Shown here: piece by piece, positions 56,601 to 64,000 of the stretch
Numbering within the stretch: position 1 is the stretch's first letter
Layout: each line of letters opens with the position of its first letter
DNA from: Saccharina japonica
Lineage: Eukaryota; Sar; Phaeophyceae; Laminariales; Laminariaceae
Assembly: GCA_008828725.1 (NCBI GenBank)
Contig: MEHQ01000969.1
Coordinates: forward strand, 419,551 to 483,550
Reading direction: 5' to 3'
Length of the DNA stretch: 64,000 nt
The notes under the pieces: generated by a model
What the model saw: the letters and a program-made list of their open reading frames with translations, nothing else
Database searches by the model: none
Told to the model about the DNA's origin: nothing
Translations under genes and position numbers: made by a program

Positions 56601-59508
56601 CTCAGGCGTACGGTGCGGCCAACCTGCCCGAGGTGAACCGTGAGGTAGCGGAGACCGATGGGAGGCACTCAGAGGGCACTACGGAGGCCCGCATGGCCTT
56701 GTACCGCTCGGCTCGCCAGGTCCCGCGATACAGGTTCTTCGGAGAACCCTCTTTGAAGCAGCAGGACGACGAGTACCTCAGACGGCGTGAGTATTACGTG
56801 TGTTGCGATGGTGGTGGTGACGAGGGAGGGAGGGGAGTGGGAGGAGTCTAGGGGGGGGGTGGGGGGGTGGTTCTGGTGGTCCTGGTTGTGGAAAAACAGG
56901 GGATGGATGACCACCGAAACTTGAAAAAAGAGGGTGGATGACCACCCCCGCCTCTGTTGAGGTCGAAATCAAGTTCCCATCTGGTGGCTACCCGGTGAGG
57001 CAACCTTGCTTTCGATGGAGTGGTAGTGGCGAAATAGGCGTTACGCTTTCTCTCCTTCTCTTGAGTTGGACCCGTATGTGCTGTTCTCTTGTTTGTTCGT
57101 TTCTGCCCGATCGATCAGATCGAGCAACCGTCTGAACATCCCATAACGTATTCTATCCTGCCCCGTTTGCCCCGCTCCGCTCCGCTTCTCCTCCCCTCCC
57201 CTCCGTACTCCTTTTCCTCGTCCCGTCCTCTCCCCCCCTCTGCTCCTCCTCCTCCTATTCCTCCGAATCCACCTACATCACCCATAAACACGAAAAAAAC
57301 ATTACAAAAAAAAACTAAACTTGGTCGGTCCGTCTGCCGGGGTGGTCTTCGGCCATTATGAACAACCACCTCCACACTCCTGCCACCGCTACCACCACCA
57401 CCACCACCACCACTACAGAGGAGCCTGTGAAGCGCATGGAGTTCGAGGAAGCGGCCGAGCTCGACAGGCTCCAGATGGTGACGGGAGAGGTCGCTCAGGA
57501 CAAGAACGGTTTCATCTTCCGTGACGCCCGCACGGGCCGCGCGGTTGTGCCGCAAAAGGCGGGCAAACCGGGAACGGTTCGGGCTGAGCTACGGGACAAG
57601 CGGGTGAGACGGAGAGGGAGGAGGAGGGGGGGGGGGAGGGGGTACTCATGTCATGCATGGCCGTAGTCGTGTGACCATAGACCCTCGCATCCCTACAATG
57701 CCGGGACGGAGCACGTCGGGTTTTCACCGAACAGGTAGAAATTGCTTACACCAAGCGCGAAGCGCCGTGAGGTGTTGAGCGAGTCGGAGGGGGGGGGTTT
57801 GCGTGTGTTTAGTGACAGTATTGTTGAAGATGTGTTAGAATCAGCTGCCGACGTAAAAAGCCATATTACGGTAGGACACCCCTTTAAAAACCGCAAGCCA
57901 CGTTTTTGGGGGAAAATTACTTGGAATTAGAGAGGGATGTTTTTTTGCGGTAGCAAAAGGGTGTACGTAAGGTTTTTCAGGTTTTTCGACCCTTTCGCTC
58001 TATATATACGACGTACGCATTTTTATTTTGTTTTTGTTTTACGTTTCTGGAATTGTTGTTTGTTTTCGCTGTTGGTGGCGATTGTATTGGTTCTTAACCG
58101 TTCCTCCCTCCCTCCCTCCCTCCCTCCCTCCCTCCCTCACTCCTCCAACTCCCTCTTCCAATCCTCTTTCCTGGGCACGTTTTTCAGCTCCCGACGTGCG
58201 TCTCATGCGAAGGCACAGGGCTGCAGAACTGCCAGCAGTGCCGCGCCATGGGCATCAGCAGGGGAGCGAAGGGTCTCAACGACCTTATCTGCCCCAGGTA
58301 CTTTTATCGTTTTTTACCGTTTTTTTTGTTGAAAATGAAATTTTGGAGGACGCATTTCGGGTGATTACGCGGAGGGTCTGGAGTGTGGGTTTATATGGGG
58401 GTTTTGAGTTGGGACTATGTTTGCTTTAGTAGGCTTATTGTGTTTCGGTGCTACTGTTTGTTGGTGAAAACCGTTTTTTTCGGGGGGGGGAGGGAGGTGG
58501 GTTATGTGGGTCTTGGTTTTGGGTTCATGCGGCGTGTTGTGCAGCTCTTTGCACTATTGTTGGTATTCAGGTGCCAGCTTTATCACCACGCAGCCAGGGC
58601 TGGATGGTGTGACTTACCAGGTATTCTGCAATAGTGGTTCCTTCCCCTACCCCCTCTAAAAGTTCCGAAAATCACCCAGCAGCAGCAGCAGCCAGGGTTG
58701 CTCGAGGTTCTCTCTATACCAGGCGTGACACACTAAACATACCAAGATTCAGTACCTAAGAAGATCACGAAAAACCACTGTAGTCCTTCCTGTAGTCTCT
58801 ACAAGTAGGTCCATGAACAGCAACATAAGCGGTGTCCTGCCGTCCGCTCGTGTACTTCTGCTAGATACCCGTGCGGCTGTGCACGAGAGGCAGGGGACAA
58901 ACGAATGAGCACTGCTACGTTCTTCTCCTTTTTCGCTGTAACTCACTGTCCTTCTGCTTTTCCGCTTTAATCTCAGAGCTATATACGAGTACAGCAAGTA
59001 CGTCACTAGAGAGTCTTGCGCGTTTTTTTTCACCGGTCGCGACTGAACGACAGATGAATCATAATCTTACTGTGAACCCTTTTCTAACAAAATGATGGGG
59101 TTTTTTTAGCAAATTATTGGGTTTTTGTGTGGCCGATGCTGTACGTATTCGTTACTTTTTTTTCTCTTTTTCCCCTCTTAAGTCCGGAAATAATATTTCA
59201 CCACTATGGCCGAGAAAATATATTCCCCGTTTTTGATATCCACATCAGAGTTGGAACGGGGGTTATCGTATTCCCGACCAGAATGATACTACATTTATAG
59301 TACTTAAATAAACCATAAAAGCCCCCGACCGGTCTAGTCGACATTCTTGTTTTGAACGTTTCCCTCTCCCCCCCAACCTCCCCGCCTCTTCGGTGCCCCC
59401 CTATCCCCGTAACTGCCACAACGCCTCTTTGTCAGGTGTGCGGGAAAATCCAAGATCCCGTGCGCTGGCTGTGCCGGTTCGGGCATCGGCCCGGGGGGTA
59501 AATTCTGA
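42858..59508 (+). CDS. Plastid-type [2Fe-2S] ferredoxin with C-terminal DnaJ-type zinc finger (one linking exon not found)
   Basis: Exons 1-5 join in phase: signal peptide (VALVALTVALASAGCSAA) with RAAFVGG as ASAFAP-like site, a Gly/Glu-rich linker, then a plant-type ferredoxin fold. Iron-sulfur ligands read ACNSGICGTC and RACVTP (C167, C172, C175, C197, i.e. C-x4-C-x2-C-x21-C; plant ferredoxins have a longer last gap), followed by VTVLPGEDEMVLDIYR. Exons 6-11 join in phase to 261 codons plus TGA: a helical region, GFIFRDARTGRAVVP, then four CxxC motifs (CVSCEGTG, CQQCRAMG, CPRCAGKS, CAGCAGSG) forming a full DnaJ-type zinc finger without J domain. Exon 5 ends in phase 1 and exon 6 begins in phase 0, so a linking exon between 50635 and 55187 is missing from my model, or these are two genes. 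The role is inferred to be plastid electron transfer coupled to thiol/assembly work. Confidence 0.65.
45001..45112 (+). mobile_element. MITE family A copy
   Basis: Ends TAGTAAATAGGACC and GGTCCTATTTACTAG; the right end TATTTACTA is partly duplicated. Confidence 0.8.
46974..47087 (-). mobile_element. MITE family A copy, reverse
   Basis: Reverse copy with a partly doubled AGTAAATA at its left end. Confidence 0.8.
47452..47615 (+). CDS. Ferredoxin gene exon 2
   Basis: Acceptor GACCAG, donor ACAG|GTCGGT, leaves phase 0. Encodes a Gly/Glu-rich linker and then RRPKTYNLEKGQ, which leads into the ferredoxin start. An internal ATG at 47469 could start a form without presequence. A 62-base poly-G begins 16 nt after the donor. 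Confidence 0.6.
47631..47692 (+). repeat. Poly-G, 62 bases
   Basis: Uninterrupted G run between the exon 2 donor and a family D copy; strong G-quadruplex potential. Confidence 0.95.
47692..47855 (+). mobile_element. Family D copy after a 62-base poly-G tract
   Basis: The G run 47631-47692 leads directly into TGTACCCATG and the family D body, ending near GGGCGAGTCGCATGAAGGGT. Confidence 0.75.
47995..48090 (+). repeat. GGTT microsatellite
   Basis: Imperfect (GGTT)n in ferredoxin intron 2. Confidence 0.85.
48535..48612 (+). CDS. Ferredoxin gene exon 3
   Basis: 78 nt, phase 0-0, acceptor GAGCAG, donor AAG|GTCAGT. Encodes VGVRFINTSGDPDVCTAAYP and GEILTK, the first strands of the ferredoxin fold. 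Confidence 0.9.
48785..48922 (+). CDS. Ferredoxin gene exon 4 (iron-sulfur cluster loop)
   Basis: 138 nt, phase 0-0, acceptor ACCAG, donor CCG|GTGAGA. Encodes VAKRAGVKIATACNSGICGT C and MTDLEDKNG, with all four cluster cysteines. Confidence 0.95.
49070..50010. repeat. GGCTTGG-type short tandem array with five MITE B copies
   Basis: Between exons 4 and 5 of the ferredoxin gene: a loose tandem repeat (AGGCTTGGCTAAGGAAGG / TTTTTAAGAGG). It is interrupted by MITE B copies at about 49070-49158, 49405-49488, 49490-49570, 49786-49872 (minus) and 49873-49957 (minus). Confidence 0.75.
50550..50634 (+). CDS. Ferredoxin gene exon 5
   Basis: 85 nt, acceptor AAAG, donor CTCA|GTAAGT, leaves phase 1. Encodes VTVLPGEDEMVLDIYRNRSK and SGKLNKQL. 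Confidence 0.88.
50846..53955 (+). repeat. TGTGC pentanucleotide satellite, 610 perfect units
   Basis: 50846-53895 is 610 TGTGC units with no interruption (3050 bp). The first change is at 53900, followed by TGTGC/TGCCG units to 53955 and a decayed tail to about 54080. Because 5 is coprime to 3, every frame reads a 5-residue repeat without stops, which produces apparent proteins over 1000 residues long on both strands. Confidence 0.98.
53956..55187. other. Non-coding stretch between satellite and exon 6
   Basis: Decayed pentamers to about 54080. 54605-54690 matches 30035-30115 (shared GTGCTCCGTCTCGAAAGG...CAAGCAACAAAT). 54795-54860 and 55090-55170 are two copies of a sequence with GAACGC(A/G)CAGA...GAGAACAAGCAC. 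The missing linking exon of the ferredoxin gene should be here or in the satellite. Confidence 0.5.
55188..55322 (+). CDS. Ferredoxin/zinc-finger gene exon 6
   Basis: 135 nt, phase 0-0, acceptor CCACAG, donor GCG|GTAAGT. Encodes SVERRQPPAGGRELEAKLDA and then an amphipathic helix ending NFYLDLA. The frame is open upstream, so it could start further left. Confidence 0.82.
55883..55984 (+). CDS. Ferredoxin/zinc-finger gene exon 7
   Basis: 102 nt, phase 0-0, acceptor CGACAG, donor GAG|GTTCGT. Encodes YRPIASTSDMMALTQEEVDS and RSRFFNGNPDTWEE. Confidence 0.85.
56004..56500 (+). repeat. TTGG microsatellite with two decayed copies of the exon 7 end
   Basis: GGTT-rich intron in which 56213-56262 and 56341-56390 resemble 55950-56000 (RFFN..PDTWEE plus donor and following intron). 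Confidence 0.8.
56606..56786 (+). CDS. Ferredoxin/zinc-finger gene exon 8
   Basis: 181 nt, phase 0 in, phase 1 out; acceptor CTCAG after a C-rich tract, donor GGC|GTGAGT. Encodes AYGAANLPEVNREVAETDGR and on to QQDDEYLRR. Confidence 0.87.
57419..57603 (+). CDS. Ferredoxin/zinc-finger gene exon 9
   Basis: 185 nt, acceptor CTACAG completes a Gln codon, donor CGG|GTGAGA, phase 0 out. Encodes EPVKRMEFEEAAELDRLQMV and NGFIFRDARTGRAVVPQKAG. Confidence 0.88.
57640..57790 (+). mobile_element. Family D copy in the ferredoxin/zinc-finger gene intron
   Basis: Begins after a G-rich tract 37 bp downstream of the donor at 57603; same body as the other copies. Confidence 0.75.
57893..57962 (+). mobile_element. 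MITE family B copy, truncated left end
   Basis: Contains CACGTTTTTGGGGGAAAATT and ACTTGGAATTAGAGAGGGAT. The left TTAA end is not recognisable. Confidence 0.5.
58188..58297 (+). CDS. Ferredoxin/zinc-finger gene exon 10 (zinc finger, first half)
   Basis: 110 nt, acceptor TTTTCAG, donor CCAG|GTACTT, phase 2 out. Encodes LPTCVSCEGTGLQNCQQCRA and the ICP that starts the third motif. Confidence 0.92.
59436..59508 (+). CDS. Ferredoxin/zinc-finger gene exon 11 (zinc finger end, stop)
   Basis: 73 nt with TGA at 59506-59508; acceptor GTCAG joins phase 2 to give CPRCAGKSKIPCAGCAGSG and a short Gly tail. The stop lies in a short repeat (TTCTGATTGGAC, repeated near 59549 and 59936). Confidence 0.88.
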
Positions 59509-61321
59509 TTGGACAAGAAAATTGCCATGTTCGGGTAAAAACGACCCGGCCTTAAGTTCTGATTGGACGGAAAATTGCCACCTTCGGCCGAACGACCCGG
59601 CCGGTCCGGGCTATGGCTACTTTTTTTAGTCGTAGTCGTTGACACAACCGTCGTTGACAGTCACATTTTAATAGCCCTTTGCGTGCGTGCGTGTGTGCGT
59701 GCCTGCCTGCATGTGTGCGTGTGTGCGGTGTCATATTGGTAAGGATCCCGGAGGGTTGCTTTTTCTATTTATTTTTTTTTGCTAGGCGATTGACTGAAAA
59801 CGATTTTTTTATTGAGGTTGTTCGCTTTACTACGTCGCGCCGGCGGCTGATGTTTTTGCTTCTTTCAGAATAACACCGGGAAAACTTCGGCGGCATGTTT
59901 TGGCCCGTGCGGGGAGGGGGGGGGGGGGGCACCGTATCTGATTGGACAGAAATGTTTTCTTTTTTTATTGGCTCGTCCCGCCGAATCGTATCGGTTAACA
60001 AGACACTTACCATTGGGAATGGCCGCTATTTGTTGTTAACCCTTCTAGGACTGGAGTCCCGTTTTGGGGACAAATCACTTAGAATTATAGTGGTTTGTCC
60101 TCAAAACGGGACTGCAGTTCTAAAAGGGTTAACCGGCATTATGTTGTTACCAGATACTATTAATAGTAGCTATTACTAACTCGGTGGGTGGGCGAACGAC
60201 CATGACGGGGCACCATCATCAACAGGGCTTGTGTGATTGTGTGGCACCCCAATCGTGCCTTTTGCCAGCCTCGAGAGCAGAGGGGGGATGACGGAGAGGG
60301 GGGTGGGTGTGGGAGGGGGGGAGGGAGAGAAGGAGCTGCGAGTTGTTTTCCCGTTTCTCGTTGTTGTTGTCTCGCGGGCTGCGCCGTGAACGGAATTAGG
60401 TTTGTGAAGGGTGATTAAGGAGGGAGAGGTGACATCTCTAGGGATGCAGGAAAGGTGGGACGGAGGCGGGCAGGGAGTGAAAAAGCGAGGGAGGGAGGGA
60501 GGGAGGTGCCCTTCGAGCCTCTGCGGGTTCTATTTTATTTATGACCTGTATGGGTTAGGTCGGAAAGCAGGACCCCCCCCCCCCCCCCGCCCGCGCCTCC
60601 GCCTCCTCCCTCCTCCCACCTCCCGCCGTTGTCGCTGCGCTACCGCCGGTCGAATCGTCGACGGATAACAACGCGTACGTATGTCATGCTGCCTGCCTGT
60701 ACTGCTTGCGTCGAAGAACGCGTGTCGCGCGGCAGGTGTTTGTGACCGACGAAGACGCGGTGCGGATAGATGGGGGGCGAGGGGGGGGGGGGCAGGGGAG
60801 AGTGTCTGGGCGACACCGAGTACACTATTTTTTTTTGGCGGGGGCCTGGTGTTTGGAGATCGTTTCGTTTTGTTTTGTTTGGTGGTATAGTGTAAGCCAT
60901 CGTCGTCGTTGTCGTAGGTATTATGTTATTTCCCGCCCGCGAATAACAGAATAGTCGCGGGGCAGGGGACGGGGAGACGATGATGTGGTAAGATACCCGC
61001 GAGAAAAGGAGAGGGAGAGTCGCGTGGGGGGGAACCGAACGATTCGATTTACAAATTCGATTATGATTGAATTCTTTGTTTTTGCGTTTATTCTCGGGCA
61101 ATGCTTTCATTCGTCGGACAGCTCATCGATCACCAGTTCACCACGACAGTAGGCCTAGTCTAGGTCTATCATCAATCGGCAGCGGGCAGTGTCGTGCCGT
61201 CTGCTCGTGTGCCTCTGCTCTATTAACGCAGCTATGCACATCAAGCACGAGGTACTCGAGAGTGAACACCTCTTTTCGTCCTCCTTGCCTCTCGCCAGAA
61301 TAAACACTTACTTACGTCCGT
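59509..61321. other. Intergenic region downstream of the zinc-finger gene
   Basis: No gene seen. Two tandem 50-bp units around TTCTGATTGGAC (59500-59599), a MITE B palindrome (60035-60134), and poly-C/poly-G and GGGA-rich tracts at 60270-60590. Confidence 0.5.
60035..60134. mobile_element. Near-perfect palindromic MITE B
   Basis: GTTAACCCTTCTAGGACTG to CAGTTCTAAAAGGGTTAAC. The two halves pair over almost the whole 100 bp, with the GTCCCGTTTTGGGGACAAA arm mirrored. A fold-back version of family B. Confidence 0.8.
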
Positions 61322-61654
61322 ATATAACAGCCGATTTTCCTAATTGAGAATTGCCTTTCCGATGAGAATGAAAATCGATTCTAGTACTTTGTTATTGTTT
61401 AAGAGTTGTATTTCACTAACGATCAAACTTTGACCTAGAAAATATGTTCCTTGATGGTAGGTATCGATCCACGAAAAAAAAATTGAAATCGGCCTTGGCA
61501 GGCTCGAAAAATCAAGGATTTAAGGGAATTTACATTTACTAGCGGTACGGCCACGGCTCCGCCCGTGGCGCTAGCTTTGCGTTGCCCATAGTACTCGCAT
61601 TAACAGTGTGCTGTGATGTACCACTCTGAACCGGAAAATAAGAACCACCATGCG

Positions 61655-63320
61655 GGGCGGTATCGACCCAGGGAGTGTCTGTTTTCGTCCCCGGGTTATT
61701 GGAGTTGTAGTTGTCCGCAAGGATTTCTGATCCGGGGATGCGACGTTATCATCCCCGGGTGCGGTGGGACCTCGCCGTTGCCCCGAGGGGCAACTCGCGC
61801 TGCGCGCTGGCTCCATGAGAGCCAGCCAACCGTAAATCAGCCCTTGGGGTTGGGGTTTCAACACTTTGTGAGGCGGTATCGAGCCCGGGGATATCCGTTT
61901 TCGTCCCAGGGTTGTTGGAGTTGTAGATGTATGGAAGGATTTCTGACCCGGGGATGGGACGTTATCATCCCCGGGTGCGGCGGGACTTCAACGTTGCCCT
62001 GAGGGGCAACTCTCGCCGCACGCTGGCTCTATGAGGGTCAGGCAACCGTAAGTGTTCCCGTGGTATTGGGGTTTCCACACCTTGTGAGGCAGTATCGACC
62101 CGGGGGATGTCCGTTTGCGTCCCCGTGTCGTTGGAGTTGTTAATGTATGGAAGTATTGCTGGCCCGGGGATGTGATCAGATCCTCCCCGGGTGCGGCGGG
62201 ACCTCGCTGTTGCCCCGAGGGGCAACCCTCGCTGCGTGCTGGCTCTATCAACTTCAGCGCCCCGCCAAATCAGCAACCAACCAGTGGTGGTGGGGTTTCC
62301 ACACCTTGCGGGGCGGTATCGACCCGGGGGTTGTCCGTTTTTGTCCCCGGGTTGTTGGAGTTTTAAATGTATGGAAGGGTGTATGACCCGGGGATAGGAA
62401 GTTATCATCCCCGGGTGCGCCGGGACTTCGACGTTGCCCCGAGGGGCAACTCTTGCCGCACGCTGGCTCTATGAGGGCCAGGCAACCGAAAATGTTCCCG
62501 TGGTATTGGGTTTCCACACCTTGTGAGGCGGTATCGAACCGAGGTATGTCCGTTTGCGTCCCCAGGTCGTTGGAGTTGTAGATTTATGGAAGGATGTCTG
62601 ACCCAGGGATGTGGTCATATCATCCCCGGGTGCGGCGGGACCTCGCTGTTGCCCCGAGGGGCAACCCTCGCTGCGTGCTGGCTCTATGAACTCCAGCGCC
62701 CCAGAAAATCAGCAATCAGCCAGTGGTGGTGGGGTTTCCACACCTTGCGGGGCGGTATCGACCCGGGGGATGTCCGTTTTCGTCCCCGGGTTGTTGGAGT
62801 TGTAGATGTATGGAAGGATTCATAACCCGGGGATGAGACGTTATCATCCCCGGATGCGGCGGGACTTCGACGTTGCACCGAGGCGCAACTCTCGCCGCAC
62901 GCTGGCTCTATGAGGGTCAGGCAACCGTAAAATAAACCGTGGTATTGGAGTTTCCACACCTTGTGAGGCAGTATCGACCGGGGATGTCCGTTTGCGCCTG
63001 TGGTATTGGGGTTTCCACACCTTGTGAGGCGGTATCGATCCCGGGGATGTCCGTTTGCGTACCCGTGTCGTTGGGAGTTGTAGATGTATGGAAGGATTCA
63101 TGACCCGGGGATGGGAACTTATCGTCCCCGGGTGCCGCTGGCTCCCTGAGCCTCAGTCAATCAGTGACCAACTGATGGTGGTGGGGTTTCCATACCGTGC
63201 GGGGCAGTGTCGACCCGGGAAATCGCCTTTTTTGTCCCCGGTTGGTCGGAGTTGTAGAGATATGGAGGGATTTCTGATCCGGGGATGGGAGCCTATCCTC
63301 CCCGGGTTTGGTGGAAACTC
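61655..63320 (+). repeat. 220-bp tandem repeat, about 8 units
   Basis: Unit starts at GGTATCGACCCGGGGGATGT (61661, 61877, 62091, 62313, 62531, 62756, a shortened unit near 62970, 63032, 63209). It includes ATCATCCCCGGGTGCGGCGG and GTTGCCCCGAGGGGCAAC. Alternate units are more alike, suggesting a two-unit period. Confidence 0.92.
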
Positions 63321-63593
63321 GGTGGCTCTTTTCAGCACGGATGTTCTCGAAAGAGCCAGCAGCCACTGGCATGGATTTGGGCAACCAATCAGCTGCCAGA
63401 ATAATAGTAATTCAAAAATTGGAAGTCAGCAGGTAGGCTGGCTAGATGGCTGCCAGAACTAACTGCGTCGGGATTGTGCCACGGCCACGGCTCGGCGCGG
63501 CATGGGACCCTGTGTTCTGCGGGTTGTGGCACCCAGCCTCCCTACCCATGGGGCAAGGTGGGGCTGAACCGCTCTGGATAGCGCTACTCAATT

Positions 63594-63595
<2 letters not shown>

Positions 63596-63646
<51 letters not shown>

Positions 63647-63648
63647 AT
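63596..63648 (+). repeat. GACA microsatellite
   Basis: About 13 GACA units following CTCAATTACA, a context often seen at ends of retroposed sequences. Confidence 0.9.
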
Positions 63649-64000
63649 AGCAGCATTTAATAATAATATAGATGAGCGAGGTCCCTCGCCCATAAATACA
63701 TTTTTCTGGGATCCTCGATATCTGGAGACTGCCGATGCCGATTTGTTTTTTATTGTTGTCATCGACGGGCGTTACAACTGACTATAGTTTAAAGTGAAAA
63801 TAATGACTGTAAGGGAAGCTCTTACAATTCAAAAACCAATATTTTCGATTTTCATTCTCATCGGAAAGGCAATTCTCAATTAGGAAAATCGGCTGTTATA
63901 TGATAGAGCCCATACGTCGGCAGAGCCCATGACCTCCAATTTTTTTATTCGGTTGATTGACAGCAAAACTCATACCAGGTACGAGTACCTGGTATTTATC

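Larger units (their letters stand above)
61322..63901. mobile_element. Element with perfect 57-bp terminal inverted repeats and internal satellite
   Basis: 61322-61378 and 63845-63901 are exact reverse complements over 57 bp (ATATAACAGCCGATTTTCC...). Inside are about eight tandem units of 215-225 bp and a GACA microsatellite (63596-63648). A TA or TAT duplication at the ends is possible. No transposase frame is present, so it would be non-autonomous. Confidence 0.85.

Overview
The window looks like nuclear DNA of a photosynthetic stramenopile, most likely a brown alga. Three things support this: intron-rich genes with GT-AG introns of about 0.4-5 kb, very heavy repeat content, and two plastid-targeting presequences of the red-secondary-plastid type (signal peptide followed by an ASAFAP-like site with Phe after the cleavage point). 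The assignment is inferred; no species marker gene is present. Two single-N positions (11411, 29430) mark scaffold joins.

Layout. (1) 74-33876, minus strand: one very long gene for a Glu/Lys/Arg-rich coiled-coil protein. I found 16 exons (682 codons) whose splice phases fit end to end; its 3' end lies beyond position 1. It has an N-terminal PRS-x2-S-C-L-x2-G element and a C-terminal ENV-x-RI-x-RIQEYKRL segment, of a kind I associate with flagellar/basal-body coiled-coil proteins. Its introns are full of repeats. One holds an intact antisense gene for a tyrosine recombinase with an ALOG-like zinc region (15074-16273). (2) 33877-36362: intergenic, mostly tandem repeats. (3) 36363-41980, minus strand: isopentenyl-diphosphate isomerase (IDI), six exons, 366 aa, complete, with a plastid presequence. 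(4) 41981-42857: divergent promoter region made almost entirely of a long inverted repeat. (5) 42858-59508, plus strand: a plastid-type [2Fe-2S] ferredoxin domain that appears to run, through one exon I could not find, into a C-terminal four-motif DnaJ-type zinc finger. An intron of this gene carries a 3-kb perfect TGTGC satellite (610 units). (6) 59509-64000: no gene seen; a 2.58-kb element with perfect 57-bp terminal inverted repeats enclosing about eight tandem 220-bp units.

Functional reading. IDI (isoprenoid supply) and the ferredoxin/zinc-finger protein (plastid redox, possibly protein assembly) are head to head and could share regulation. The rest is repeat biology: at least three MITE-like families, a SINE-like family tagged by poly-G, segmental exon duplications that end at the N gaps, several minisatellites and very long homopolymer tracts. 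Exons were found by reading splice sites and protein sense by eye, so small exons may be missing.
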